Assembly (NCBI RefSeq): GCF_020251205.1
Contig: NZ_JAIWYX010000001.1
Span: forward strand, 496,001 to 560,000
Length of the DNA stretch: 64,000 nucleotides
Source of the DNA: Arthrobacter sp. M4
GTDB lineage: Bacteria > Actinomycetota > Actinomycetes > Actinomycetales > Micrococcaceae
Reading direction: 5' to 3'
The position numbers were made by a program, and so were the translations under genes. This document shows positions 8,941 to 18,163 of the stretch, piece after piece (position 1 is the first letter of the stretch; each line of letters starts with the position of its first letter). The notes under the pieces were generated by a model. The model worked only from the letters and a program-made list of their open reading frames with translations, did no database searches and had not been told where the DNA came from.

Positions 8941-9708
8941 ATGAACCCCACATACAACTTCGAGGGCCAGGTTGCCCTTGTTACCGGTGCGGCCTCTGGC
9001 ATGGGCCTGGCGGCCGCCCGCCTCTTCGGGGAGGCTGGCGCCGCCGTCGTCCTCGCCGACATCAACCACGACGCCGTGGAGAAAGCCGCACAGACTCTTG
9101 TCGATGCCGGTTACCAGGCGCTCGGCATCGGGTGCGACGTGGCCGATGAGGAACAGGCCGCCGCGATGGTTGACCGGACCGTGAAGACCTTCGGTCGTCT
9201 GGACATGGCTTTCAACAATGCCGGCATCCAGGTCCCGCCCTCTGACGCGGCTGACGAGACGGCCGAGAACTTCGATCGCGTTAACGCCGTAAACCTTCGT
9301 GGCATCTGGGCTGCACAGAAGCACGAGCTGCGCCAGATGCGGACTCAGGGCTCCGGTGCCATTGTCAACTGTTCCTCTCTTGGAGGCTTGGTCGGTCTGC
9401 CCGAGCGCGCGGCATATCACGCTTCCAAGCATGGTGTGATCGGCTTGACCAAGTCCGCCGCGGTCGAATATGCGCCCAAAGGCATCCGCATCAACGCCAT
9501 TTGCCCGGGCGTGATCAACACCCCGATGGTATCCGGCATGCTCGAGACCCAGGCCGATGCTATGGCCGCGATCCTGCGGGATCAGCCCATCGGACGCCTC
9601 GGTGAGTCTGACGAGGTTGCCGCTGCTGTCCTCTGGCTGTGCAGCCCGGGCGCGAGCTTCATTGTCGGTGTCGCCCTGCCCGTCGACGGCGGCTTTACGA
9701 CGCATTAA
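8941..9708 (+). CDS. SDR-family NAD(P)-dependent oxidoreductase
   Basis: A 255-residue classical short-chain dehydrogenase. It has the cofactor loop TGAASGMG (residues 15-22), Asp40 at the end of beta-2 (favouring NAD), FNNAG (91-95), and the catalytic Ser145/146, Tyr159 and Lys163 (YHASK). It probably interconverts an alcohol and a ketone. The ATG at 8941 has AAGGAA about 10 bases upstream; a longer frame from 8848 runs through low-quality sequence. The MmyB-type regulator that follows in the same direction is its likely controller, since these regulators usually sit beside one oxidoreductase. Confidence 0.93.
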   Translation: MNPTYNFEGQVALVTGAASGMGLAAARLFGEAGAAVVLADINHDAVEKAAQTLVDAGYQALGIGCDVADEEQAAAMVDRTVKTFGRLDMAFNNAGIQVPPSDAADETAENFDRVNAVNLRGIWAAQKHELRQMRTQGSGAIVNCSSLGGLVGLPERAAYHASKHGVIGLTKSAAVEYAPKGIRINAICPGVINTPMVSGMLETQADAMAAILRDQPIGRLGESDEVAAAVLWLCSPGASFIVGVALPVDGGFTTH

Positions 9709-9828
9709 TAGGGCGGGGCCGCGACGAGCGCCAGCGTAATCGCGCGGCGGCAGGGCGTCGTTGGGCGGTCAGACAGGACCTGGCAGGTCCTGGTTCAACA
9801 GTCCATGTCTGACCGCAACCATCCGGCG

Positions 9829-9841
9829 TAGCCTTGAAAAC
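9829..9841 (+). promoter_or_regulatory. Candidate leaderless promoter (-10) of HTH regulator
   Basis: TAGCCT at 9829-9834 lies exactly 7 bases before the ATG at 9842, so transcription would begin at or next to the start codon. No Shine-Dalgarno site is present. The second MmyB-type gene has the same arrangement (see 14216). Confidence 0.5.
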
Positions 9842-10717
9842 ATGGATTTCCGGTCCGAGATCAGCAGCTTCCTCACGTCCAGGCGCGCCAGGCTCACGCC
9901 GGAGGAGGCGGGCGTGCCCCTGTACAGCGGGAACCGCCGCGTACAGGGGCTGCGCCGCGAGGAAGTCGCCCATCTCGCCGGGGTCAGCGTCGACTATTAC
10001 GCCAGGCTTGAACGTGGGAGGATCTCCGGTGCCTCCCGAGAGGTGCTCGAAGCCGTCGCACGTGCGCTGCAGCTCGACCACGACGAACGCGAACACCTCT
10101 TCAACCTAGTCCAGATCACACAGCGCCGGTCCACACGGAAGGAGACCTCCAACCGCTCCACGGTGCGGGCCGGCGTGCAGCGTGTCCTTGACTCCATTGA
10201 GACCCCGGCATTCATACAGAACGCCCGGCTGGACCGGCTCGCGTCCAACCGGATCGGCCGGGCCCTGTATTCACTTCCGGAGGACGGGTCACGCGATCAC
10301 TTCAACTACGCGCATTATCTGTTCCTCGACTCGGGGGCACAGAAGTTCCACCGCGACTTCGACAACGCCAAGCACAATGTTGTAGCGCTACTCCATGCCG
10401 CGACCGCGCAGGATCCCTACGACAAGGAACTCATCGAGGTTATCGGCACGCTCTCTACTCAAAGCCAAGAGTTCCGTGCCCTGTGGGCCTCACACGATGT
10501 CTTCCGCTACCGCTCAGGAATGAAGCTGCTGACCCACGCCGAGGTGGGCGATCTTGAGTTTGGTTACGAATCGTTTGAGTTGTCCACCGATCCCGGTTTG
10601 GTCATGCTCGTCTACACCATCGAACCTGGCTCTCCAACCGCGGAGGCCATGCGGCTGCTCGCAAGTTGGAACGCACCAGCCTTCAGCGACAGGGCAAAGA
10701 CCATAGGGAACACCTGA
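9842..10717 (+). CDS. XRE-type regulator with MmyB-like ligand-binding domain
   Basis: A 291-residue regulator. The N-terminal helix-turn-helix (about residues 5-75) contains the family hallmark RRVQGLRREEVAHLAGVSVDYYARLERGR. The C-terminal MmyB-like domain (about 100-280) contains FNYAHYLFLD and ends ...TIEPGSPTAEAMRLLASW. In studied relatives this domain is PAS-like and binds a small hydrophobic ligand. The start is placed at ATG 9842 because the family N-terminus (MDFRSEISSFLTSRRARLTP) begins there; the gene looks leaderless. It lies behind an SDR gene and converges on an MFS pseudogene. Confidence 0.92.
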   Translation: MDFRSEISSFLTSRRARLTPEEAGVPLYSGNRRVQGLRREEVAHLAGVSVDYYARLERGRISGASREVLEAVARALQLDHDEREHLFNLVQITQRRSTRKETSNRSTVRAGVQRVLDSIETPAFIQNARLDRLASNRIGRALYSLPEDGSRDHFNYAHYLFLDSGAQKFHRDFDNAKHNVVALLHAATAQDPYDKELIEVIGTLSTQSQEFRALWASHDVFRYRSGMKLLTHAEVGDLEFGYESFELSTDPGLVMLVYTIEPGSPTAEAMRLLASWNAPAFSDRAKTIGNT

Positions 10718-10784
10718 ACAGCGTTCGTTCTGACCGACGCATCGCCCTGAAAGGATCCTCGACTCATAAGACCACGCCTTTGCC

Positions 10785-11575
10785 TCAGCCACTCGTTCGA
10801 CGGGTGGCGCGTGCGGTAAGAAGGGCAAGAAGCGATGCAAGAGTCAATACGGCAGCGCTGGCCAGGAAGGTTCCGCGGTACTCAGTCGTGTCGTACAGGA
10901 GCCCGCCCAGGGTGGAGCCCATCGCGATGGACGTTTGGACGACGGCCACCATCAAGCCCCCACCTCCCTCTGCGTTGTGCGGCATGGCCATGGCGACCCA
11001 GCTCCACCACCCGACGGGCGCCGCGGTCGACATCAGGCCCCACAGCCCCATGAGCACGACGACGGCGGCAAACCATTCGCCGAAAGGCACCAGTGCAGCG
11101 GCTATGAGTGCCATCAGCGCCGGGATGACGATGAGCGTGCGGTAGGGACCCTTGCCCAGGAAACGGCCGATGGCTGAATGAGAACGATGATAGCCACACC
11201 GATCACTGCCCGGCCCACCATGAAGGGAAGATAGCCCGGTGCCACTGCGATCAGACCACACGAGAGCGCCATCACGGCCGTCAGTGCAAGCAGCAGCGTC
11301 TTGCGGTTCGTTCCGCCGGCGAGGTTGGAAATGGACAGGCTTGTCAGCACGGCGAACACTCCCGAGATTGCGATCCCCTGGCCAACCAACCCTTCGGAGA
11401 CCTGCAAGTCCGCCGCCATCGGAGTGAGCAGGCTGACAGGCATGAACTCGGAAGCCATAAGGGCGAAGACGCACAGGGACATGGCGTAGACGCCTCCCCA
11501 GTGGCTGGGGTGCCTCTCTTCCCCTTTGGATTTGCCGACTTCATTAGTCACCGGGGCAGAAATGTCGTGCGACAT
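10785..11575 (-). pseudogene. MFS transporter with internal deletion and frameshift
   Basis: The N-terminal part (from ATG 11575, MSHDISAPVTNE, through MSLCVFALMASEFMPVSLLT to FMVGRAVIGVAII) and the C-terminal part (IGRFLGKGPYRTLIVIPALM through TAAPVGWWSWVAMAMPHNAE to the stop at 10785) both match the AraJ/YdhP-like drug-efflux MFS family. They lie in different frames and join directly near 11170. Roughly 140 codons covering the middle helices are missing against the usual 400. AGAAG lies 5 bases before the ATG, so a truncated N-terminal fragment may still be made. Confidence 0.85.
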
Positions 11576-11708
11576 TGGAACTTCTTTCGGTCTAGCAGCT
11601 GATGCAGTGGTGTGTAGGGGCTTTCGTTGCACGCGCTGAACGTAGCCAAGGGCGGGCCACGATAGCTGCTTTGCCGCTGAGCCTTTGACTGACATTTTCG
11701 TCAGTCAG

Positions 11709-12092
11709 CTAACCGCTTTGCTTCCCTTTCGGGGAGACCTCCACCGTCGCCCCGCGGGGACCTGCGGCGACCATGGGTGGAAGATATGGACTGCCGGCGT
11801 ACTTCGCACGGTAGGCCTCATCAATGAGTCCATTCAGTTCAGGATCGCCCGGGCTGAACTCCACATCCAGGGTCTCTCCCGCTGTGATGATCCGACCGGC
11901 GCGCTGCGCCATCGCGGAGCGGTACCACCGCGATCGTTGGCCGTTCCACGCGCGGACAAACAACCGTCCCTCCACCACAACCGACCAGATCCAAGTCGGT
12001 GTGCCATACGTGACACCGTCGGCGCGGAAGGGCGCGATGTGCAGATCATCGCTGGTGGTGATCCGATCGAGCGTGCGGAGCCACTTCGTCAT
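11709..12092 (-). CDS. DUF2255 family protein
   Basis: A 127-residue protein that matches DUF2255 by its phrases: DDLHIAPFRADGVTYGTPTWIWSVVVEGRLFVRAWNG and RWYRSAMAQRAGRI. It looks like a split-barrel, flavin-reductase-like small domain; no enzymatic role is established for the family. Its ATG overlaps the stop of the upstream SDR gene by 4 bases (ATGA), so the two are co-translated. Confidence 0.85.
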   Translation of the reverse strand: MTKWLRTLDRITTSDDLHIAPFRADGVTYGTPTWIWSVVVEGRLFVRAWNGQRSRWYRSAMAQRAGRIITAGETLDVEFSPGDPELNGLIDEAYRAKYAGSPYLPPMVAAGPRGATVEVSPKGKQSG

Positions 12093-12835
12093 TTCGATCC
12101 TCCTTGGATCATGCTTCCCGTGAAGTCGGCCAGGGAGCTGAGGAGTTCGGCCTGGAATCGCTCATCCTGAACCGCTTCGTGCGGTGTTTGAAGTTTTTGA
12201 TGGTGCCAGTAGAGCCCGGTCGAGCCTGCACCACGAATGTCTCCGCCGGACGCGAGCCAGGCTTGGGTAACGTGACCAAGTCGGAGGTCATCACTCGCGC
12301 CCGCCCCTCCCATTCGGGTCGGCACCCACCCGGGATCGACCGCGTATGTGGAGACATCAGGCCACAGCCGTCCAGCTGCCGCCGCAAGTGTCGTAACGAA
12401 TAGCTTGCTGTCGGAATACGAACGGGACGACTGCCCCCCGCTCCAATCCACCCCTGCAAGGTCAGGTCGTCCGCCGTAGTGCATGCTGCTACTGAGGTAA
12501 ATCAAGCGCTCGGGCCGCTTCATTTCCGCGGTCAGGACGAACGGAGCGACGACGTTCACCGAAAGCAGGGACGAGCCCCCGATTACGCCAGCGTTATGGA
12601 TCACGGCGTCGAAGCGACCCAAAGCGTTTGCTTGTTGAACCAGCCCGCGCACCTCGTCCAGACTGCCGAGGTCGCCCACGACAGCCTGCGCGCCACGGTC
12701 CAATAGATCTTGCACGGCGGCAAGCCGTGCACTGGTGCGTGAATGCACCACAACTGAATGGCCGTCGTCGAGCAGGGACTTAGCCGCCGCGCGGCCGAGA
12801 CCGTCGCTTGAACCGGTAACCAGGACTCGGGACAT
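12089..12835 (-). CDS. SDR-family oxidoreductase
   Basis: A 248-residue short-chain dehydrogenase-like protein with TGSSDGLG at 7-14, HNAG at 80-83 and Tyr140/Lys144 in YSDSK. The active-site Ser lies in YLSSSMH. The C-terminal part is of the WW-domain-oxidoreductase/retinol-dehydrogenase-like type (YAVDPGWVPTRMGG), often annotated as daunorubicin C-13 ketoreductase-like. It is the first gene of a two-gene operon with the DUF2255 protein. Substrate unknown. Confidence 0.9.
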   Translation of the reverse strand: MSRVLVTGSSDGLGRAAAKSLLDDGHSVVVHSRTSARLAAVQDLLDRGAQAVVGDLGSLDEVRGLVQQANALGRFDAVIHNAGVIGGSSLLSVNVVAPFVLTAEMKRPERLIYLSSSMHYGGRPDLAGVDWSGGQSSRSYSDSKLFVTTLAAAAGRLWPDVSTYAVDPGWVPTRMGGAGASDDLRLGHVTQAWLASGGDIRGAGSTGLYWHHQKLQTPHEAVQDERFQAELLSSLADFTGSMIQGGSK

Positions 12836-13025
12836 GATTCTCGCCTTCCATTGTCGAGGGACGACCCCGAGGCCAGCAGCTGAACATGATCAGACGACGA
12901 ACGCAGCTCGGCACCGGAGATCGGGGCCGGGGCCCCGGCAGTCATCCCTGGCCTCGCGCCTGGCGAGCGCGGTTTCGCCAGAGTATCGGGAGTCGCAACG
13001 ACTGCCGAGTTCGCCCCGCCAGCGC

Positions 13026-14048
13026 TCACGGGCGCAGCAAGACCTTAATAGCCCTGCGCTCGTCCATTGCTTTGTAGGCGTCAGCAGCCTGCTCCAATGG
13101 AAGTTCGAGGTCGAAGACCTTACCGGCATTGATTTCGCGCTTCCAGATCATGTCGATCAATTCGGGCAGGAACTGCCGTACCGGGGCGGGCCCTCCGTGG
13201 AGGTGGACATGGGAGAAAAACAGCTCGTGACCCTGCAACAGGACATCATGCGACACGCCAACATAACCAACATGCCCGCCGGGCCGGGCGGAACGGATGG
13301 CCTGAAGCATGGACTCCTGCGTGCCCACGGCTTCAATCACTGAGTCCGCACCACCACCCCCAGTCAGTTCCCTGATTCGGTCCACGCCCTCGTCCCCGCG
13401 TTCGCTAACGATGTGGGTAGCTCCGAACTCAAGAGCCAGCTTCTGGCGCGGCTCGTGGCGGCTCATCGCGATGACTTGTTCTGCCCCGAGCTTCTTTGCT
13501 GCCAGCACGCCGAGCAGACCAACCGCGCCGTCGCCAACAACCGCAACCGACTTGCCCGGTCCCGCCTGAGCTGCCACAGCCGCAAACCAACCGGTGCCAA
13601 GGACATCTGAGGCTGTCAGCAAGCTCGGGATCAGGTCCGAATCCGGTGTCCCAGGAGTGGCAACCAACGTTCCGTCAGCTAGTGGAACGCGCAGCAGCTC
13701 TGCCTGGGCCCCCATGTCGTTCATCCAAACTCGCTGCACACATGATGTCTGGTAGCCGGCCTGACAGTGCTCACACGTGTTGTCGGAAGCGGAAAAGCCC
13801 CCAATCACAAACTGCCCAGGCTTCACAGAGACGACGTCAGCGCCAACACTCTCCACGACCCCGACGTACTCGTGACCAATGGGCGACGGCCCGTCAATAG
13901 CGTCGTCACCGCGGTATGGCCACAGGTCGGAGCCGCACACACACGTCGCGGTAACTCGGATAATCGCGTCGGTGGGCTCCAGGATCTCCGGGTCCGCGCG
14001 ATCGTCCACACGGAAGTCGCCGGGGCCGTACATCAAAACACCGCGCAT
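13026..14048 (-). CDS. Zinc-dependent alcohol dehydrogenase (MDR family)
   Basis: A 340-residue medium-chain dehydrogenase. The catalytic zinc site is seen in CVCGSDLWPYRG and GHEYVGVVE; the structural-zinc cysteines are partly present (CEHCQAGYQTSC), fewer than in classical ADHs. The Rossmann motif is VAVVGDGAVGLLGVLAAK. It resembles formaldehyde-dehydrogenase/sorbitol-dehydrogenase-like members that oxidise small alcohols with NAD(P). It diverges across 180 bases from the second MmyB-type regulator, its probable controller. Confidence 0.92.
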   Translation of the reverse strand: MRGVLMYGPGDFRVDDRADPEILEPTDAIIRVTATCVCGSDLWPYRGDDAIDGPSPIGHEYVGVVESVGADVVSVKPGQFVIGGFSASDNTCEHCQAGYQTSCVQRVWMNDMGAQAELLRVPLADGTLVATPGTPDSDLIPSLLTASDVLGTGWFAAVAAQAGPGKSVAVVGDGAVGLLGVLAAKKLGAEQVIAMSRHEPRQKLALEFGATHIVSERGDEGVDRIRELTGGGGADSVIEAVGTQESMLQAIRSARPGGHVGYVGVSHDVLLQGHELFFSHVHLHGGPAPVRQFLPELIDMIWKREINAGKVFDLELPLEQAADAYKAMDERRAIKVLLRP

Positions 14049-14215
14049 AGTCGGTACTCCTCCAAGACGTTGTTGTTAGGCGGTCGGTCATGTTCGGGTT
14101 TCCGCCTGGGCTTTGGGCCCCCTCCCAGCATCCAGACAACCGTCTTTTCATCCACCTAGCGAGACCCTGCCAATGGGTGTACCGGCAGTACATCCCTACC
14201 GAGAGCCTTGTGTCG

Positions 14216-14228
14216 TACCGTTAAAAAC
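14216..14228 (+). promoter_or_regulatory. Candidate leaderless promoter (-10) of second HTH regulator
   Basis: TACCGT at 14216-14221 lies exactly 7 bases before the GTG at 14229, in the same geometry as at 9829. No Shine-Dalgarno site precedes the GTG. Confidence 0.5.
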
Positions 14229-15149
14229 GTGGATATCCAGCAGGAAGTCGGTGAGTTCCTCACCTCACGGCGATCAAAGATTACGCCCGAGCAAGCAGGG
14301 CTGCCTGGTGGAACCCGACGCCGCGTCCCTGGGCTGCGCAGAAGTGAAGTTGCGGCCCTTGCCGCCATGAGCGTCGAGTACTACGCCAAGCTCGAACGCG
14401 GACACGTCGCCGGCGTCTCCCCTACAGTTCTCGAAGGTGTCGCCCGCGCGCTCCAACTCGATGACGTCGAGCGCGCCCACCTGCTGCATCTGGTACAGGC
14501 CGCCGACGGCTCAGGATCTCTCGCCAGGCCCCGTCCTCGCCCCAGCACTCAATGGACGCCGTCCGAGAGCCTGCAGTGGACGCTGAATGCCGTCACCGGC
14601 GGCCCGGCCTTCGTGCTCAACGGTCGACTGGATTTGCTGGCAGCCAATCAACTCGCCAGAGCATTCTTCGCCGACATGTACACAGACACCTCTACGCCGA
14701 ACATGGCCCGTTTTCAATTCCTCAACCCGGTCGCCAACCGCTTCTATCCAGATTGGGACGTCATCGCAGACATGACAGTCGACGTCCTCCGCACAGAAGC
14801 TGGCAGAAACCCCCACGACAAGGAACTTCACGACCTCGTTGGCGAGCTCTGCACACGCAGCGACGCCTTCCGCACACGGTGGGGCGCCCACAACGTCATT
14901 CGCCACGGCACGGGAAGCAAACGCTTCCACCATCCCGTTGTAGGCGACCTCACACTCGCCTGGCAAGGTTCGGCGATTGACGCCGAACCCGGCCTGACTC
15001 TCCTCATATACACGGCCGAACCAGGTTCGCCTTCCGAAGAGGCCCTTCGCCTTCTCGCTTCATGGACAGCGCCAGGTCCAGTGACTTCCGCACCCGCGTC
15101 GAGCACGCAAACTGATGTGGAACAGCCTGGGAATCCAGCGGCGCGCTAA
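14229..15149 (+). CDS. XRE-type regulator with MmyB-like ligand-binding domain
   Basis: A 306-residue paralogue of the regulator at 9842: the helix-turn-helix has RRRVPGLRRSEVAALAAMSVEYYAKLERG, followed by an MmyB-like domain ending TAEPGSPSEEALRLLASW. The start is GTG at 14229, giving the same VDIQQEVGEFLTSRRSKITP N-terminus as its paralogue; an ATG at 14208 would add seven residues unlike the family. It diverges from the alcohol dehydrogenase at 13026 and probably controls it. Confidence 0.92.
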   Translation: MDIQQEVGEFLTSRRSKITPEQAGLPGGTRRRVPGLRRSEVAALAAMSVEYYAKLERGHVAGVSPTVLEGVARALQLDDVERAHLLHLVQAADGSGSLARPRPRPSTQWTPSESLQWTLNAVTGGPAFVLNGRLDLLAANQLARAFFADMYTDTSTPNMARFQFLNPVANRFYPDWDVIADMTVDVLRTEAGRNPHDKELHDLVGELCTRSDAFRTRWGAHNVIRHGTGSKRFHHPVVGDLTLAWQGSAIDAEPGLTLLIYTAEPGSPSEEALRLLASWTAPGPVTSAPASSTQTDVEQPGNPAAR

Positions 15150-15449
15150 GGAACCCCGCCTGCCCATACGCATGACTGGCGCTGCACCAGGTAACAACAG
15201 CCTGGCATGCTTGTTGCCGCGGTCACCGCATGGGACGAATCCCCGGCGTTCGGCCACAAGCTGTCCGCCACGTGGCACTCGCCAACTCCCGACTCGGCAA
15301 GTTTTGGGAGCTGTCAACCATCTCCTCGTGCAAAACGACGTCGTGGCGACCCACATGCGCGGAAGCCGTGCGAGACCGTGACGTGAAACGAGGACGCGCG
15401 AGTTTCGACGTCGATCGTTTCAAGTTTCGACTAGAGCAGCTGGAGGCGG
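15150..15449. other. Non-coding stretch between convergent genes
   Basis: About 300 bases between the convergent MmyB regulator and ferredoxin-reductase genes. Several short frames are open in both directions, but none shows a family motif or ribosome site. I see nothing to annotate. Confidence 0.5.
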
Positions 15450-16862
15450 CTACGCATCGATCACCAGGTCGGTCTGCGCGGTGGAGCAGCAAGGCAGGAA
15501 CTTGCCTGCATCGATTTCCCTTGCCCGGATCCCGCCCTGGTGGTTCATCTCGACCTCGCCCGACAGCTTGACCACCTTGCAGGAGCCGCACATGCCTTCC
15601 TTGCAGTTCGCGCCGATCCTGACACCCGCACGCTGGGCCACCTCGAGGATGTGTTCGGTGGGGTCGATCCGCACGTTAATGCCGGTACGCATGAAGGACA
15701 TGGTGAGGCTACCCGTTCCCACCGTGTCGAAGCTCGAGGCATCAGGGGAATCGGCCGCCCCCTCCCCCGAACTGCCGTCCGAGGCTTCGGAAGCGGGCGC
15801 GTCCGGGTCGACGGTTTCCAGCGGCAGCCCTGTGGCTTTCAGGGTCCCTTTGGCGTCGTAACCAGGCTCGTAGAGCCCGAACGCGGCGGGCTGGCTTTCA
15901 TAGTAGTCCTCGGCGGAATCGGCGATTTCCTCAGCGATTTCCTCTGCGAGGTCCGCTGCAAGAGCGAGCTCCGCTTGGTATTCAAGGAGCGTCTGGCGGT
16001 CACCCGAGAAAAATTCCATGTAGATAGAGGTGTCGTCGACCCCGACCTCCTTGAGGAGCTCGGTGGCGGCGTTCAGGTATCCCTCGGGACCACATGCGTA
16101 AACCTGACGGCCGTTCGCGTCTGGGGCCACCTCGTTGAGCATGGCCGCGGACAGCCTACCGCTGAGTCCTTCCCAGTCCTCCGGCCGGCCTCGGTCGCCC
16201 AGGGAATAGAAGACGTTGAAGCGCGAATCCACGGAGGCGATGTGGGCCAACTCCCGGTCGAAGGCAAAGCCTCCGGCTTCCGATCCGTGGTACAGCACCA
16301 CGACATCTGCCAGTCCGGGCAGCGAGTGGATGGTCCGCACCATCGACATGATAGGAGTGATGCCCGCCCCGGCCGCCAACAAGAGGTACCGTGCCCGCCG
16401 GTCGGCATCGGGCAGGTGGAACGCTCCGACCGGTCCAAGCATCTCAAGCACGGTGCCGGGCTTGACGTTCTCGTGAACCCACGGCGAGACAAGGCCCGTG
16501 GGGTCGCATTTGACGCTGATGCTGAACGTCCACGGCTGCGTCGGCGAACTGGACAGCGAGTAGCTGCGGTCCACCGGTTCCTGGTCCTCGCCATTCACGG
16601 GAAAGGCGACGTTCACGTACTGGCCTGCGCGGAACGCCAAGGGTGCACCGTCACAGCGGCGGAACACGAAGGTCATGATGCCGCCGGCCTCGGGGACGGT
16701 CTCGACGCATTCGGCTGTGAACTCCTGCGGATGCCAGGGACCCAAAGCCCGTGCGGCACGAGCGTATACCTCGGTCCCACCCATCACCCTGTTCCACGGC
16801 ATCTCAAGACCGCGAATGCGCTGTGGTTCCTGGATTGCAGTCTTGGTGAGGAGTTCAATCAT
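15450..16862 (-). CDS. gbcB: Oxygenase reductase: FAD/NAD ferredoxin reductase fused to 2Fe-2S ferredoxin
   Basis: A 470-residue electron-transfer subunit. The FAD domain has the flavin motif DRSYSLSSSP; the NAD domain has LLAAGAGITPIMSM and ends with YACGPEGYL...MEFF. The C-terminal ferredoxin binds 2Fe-2S through Cys420, Cys425, Cys428 and Cys458 (CKEGMCGSCK...PCC). Between them is an unusual acidic, low-complexity linker of about 90 residues (AEEIAEEIADSAEDYYES... DAPASEASDGSSGEGAADSP), making it about 100 residues longer than typical GbcB. It passes electrons from NADH to the Rieske subunit encoded upstream, whose stop it overlaps by 4 bases. Confidence 0.9.
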   Translation of the reverse strand: MIELLTKTAIQEPQRIRGLEMPWNRVMGGTEVYARAARALGPWHPQEFTAECVETVPEAGGIMTFVFRRCDGAPLAFRAGQYVNVAFPVNGEDQEPVDRSYSLSSSPTQPWTFSISVKCDPTGLVSPWVHENVKPGTVLEMLGPVGAFHLPDADRRARYLLLAAGAGITPIMSMVRTIHSLPGLADVVVLYHGSEAGGFAFDRELAHIASVDSRFNVFYSLGDRGRPEDWEGLSGRLSAAMLNEVAPDANGRQVYACGPEGYLNAATELLKEVGVDDTSIYMEFFSGDRQTLLEYQAELALAADLAEEIAEEIADSAEDYYESQPAAFGLYEPGYDAKGTLKATGLPLETVDPDAPASEASDGSSGEGAADSPDASSFDTVGTGSLTMSFMRTGINVRIDPTEHILEVAQRAGVRIGANCKEGMCGSCKVVKLSGEVEMNHQGGIRAREIDAGKFLPCCSTAQTDLVIDA

Positions 16863-18163
16863 GCCAGGTGCTCCTGCACGCGCTGCACGTACCAGTTGAT
16901 GAATGCCTCAACCTGGTATTCGCTCTTCATGTACGGGCCGGGTTCGTAGGCGGGGCTGGCGGCACCCTGCTGGCACAGCTCAACGAATGCCTTGTCCTGG
17001 ATGTTCGTCTGCTTCCAGGTGTAGGTGAGCTTCTCCAGGTCGTAATCGACGCCTTCCTCGGCGTCGTCGGCAACGAGCCAGGTGGTGCGTACCAGTGTCT
17101 GGTGTTCGTTGATCGGGAAGACGCCGAAGGTAATGACGTGGTCCCCGAGGAAATGGAACCAGCTGTTGGGCTGAAGGTGCATTGAGCAGCGGCCTAGGCG
17201 GAAGTCGCGCAAGTCACCGAGCAGCTTCTTGGAGAGCCTGCGCCCGTCGGGCGAGAACGACTCGCCCTCGCCGTCGAGCGCCTCACGCGAGATGCGGATT
17301 CCTGCGATGCGGGTGTCGAGTTCCTCGACCACCTCGTAGGGAAGGCCGTAGCGGCGGCAACGCTCCTCGAGCGAGGACTGTGCTTCCTTGTTGCGGTCCC
17401 ACACTTCCTCGAGGTGGGTGGGGATGAGGCCCTCGGTCAGGCCCCAGGTCGGGAAGAGGGAGCATGCGAGTTCCGGGTGGCCGTCGCAGTGGTAGCACTC
17501 ACGGTTGTTCTCCATGACCAGCTTCCAGTTGCCCTCTTCGATGATGTTCTGCTGGTAGGCGATCTTGGTTTTCGACAGCTCGTGAGGTGCGAGGTAAGGC
17601 TCGAAGATCTTGGAGGTTTCGTCGAAGTCGGTCGGCGGTTCGTCCGCGATGCAGACGAAGATGAGGCCTGCGACTTCGCGGCCGTGGGCGCGCTTGAGGC
17701 CGAAACAGCTCTTGTCGAACTTCGTCTCACCCGGTGCTGAGGCGTGGATCAGGTTGCCCTCGGCGAAGTATGTCCAGGAGTGATAGCCGCACACCAGGTT
17801 TCCGGTTGAGCCCGCCGCTTCGGTCAGGACGCGGGCGCCGCGGTGGCGGCACACGTTATGCAGGACGTTCACGCCGCCATCGTCGTTGCGCAGCACGATC
17901 AGGGAGTAGGGCCCATAGTCGACGGTGACGTAGTCGCCCGGTTCCGGCAGTTCGGCGGTGCTGGCCGCAAAGATCCAGTGCCGGCCAAAAATGGCCTCCA
18001 TGTCGATGTTGAAAATCGTCCGGTCTGTGTAGAAGGGGGCGTCGAGGGAGTATCCCGCGCGCCGGAACTCGAACAACGCGGAGATTTCCGCCAGCTGCTC
18101 CGCAGGCAATGAAGAAGCGAGTTTTCCGCGTGAATTGAGGGGCAAGTTCACTTGAGCAGTCAT
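16859..18163 (-). CDS. gbcA: Rieske non-heme iron oxygenase, glycine-betaine demethylase type
   Basis: A 434-residue ring-hydroxylating-type oxygenase alpha subunit. The Rieske cluster ligands are C105-x-H107 and C125-x2-H128 (CRHRGA, CGYHSW). The mononuclear iron site includes H225 and H229 in NNRECYHCDGHPEL, a phrase typical of quaternary-amine demethylases (GbcA, stachydrine and carnitine relatives). The usual reaction is oxidative N-demethylation of glycine betaine to dimethylglycine plus formaldehyde. The reductase gene follows with ATGA overlap, and a LysR gene diverges. No dimethylglycine oxidase is adjacent, so the exact substrate is open. Confidence 0.9.
   Translation of the reverse strand: MTAQVNLPLNSRGKLASSLPAEQLAEISALFEFRRAGYSLDAPFYTDRTIFNIDMEAIFGRHWIFAASTAELPEPGDYVTVDYGPYSLIVLRNDDGGVNVLHNVCRHRGARVLTEAAGSTGNLVCGYHSWTYFAEGNLIHASAPGETKFDKSCFGLKRAHGREVAGLIFVCIADEPPTDFDETSKIFEPYLAPHELSKTKIAYQQNIIEEGNWKLVMENNRECYHCDGHPELACSLFPTWGLTEGLIPTHLEEVWDRNKEAQSSLEERCRRYGLPYEVVEELDTRIAGIRISREALDGEGESFSPDGRRLSKKLLGDLRDFRLGRCSMHLQPNSWFHFLGDHVITFGVFPINEHQTLVRTTWLVADDAEEGVDYDLEKLTYTWKQTNIQDKAFVELCQQGAASPAYEPGPYMKSEYQVEAFINWYVQRVQEHLA

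Noticed and set aside
15540..16949. 469-codon rightward frame opposite the oxygenase reductase gene
   Set aside because: It is antisense to a protein with clear FAD, NAD and 2Fe-2S motifs. Long antisense frames are expected in high-GC DNA, and this one has no family motif or ribosome site.
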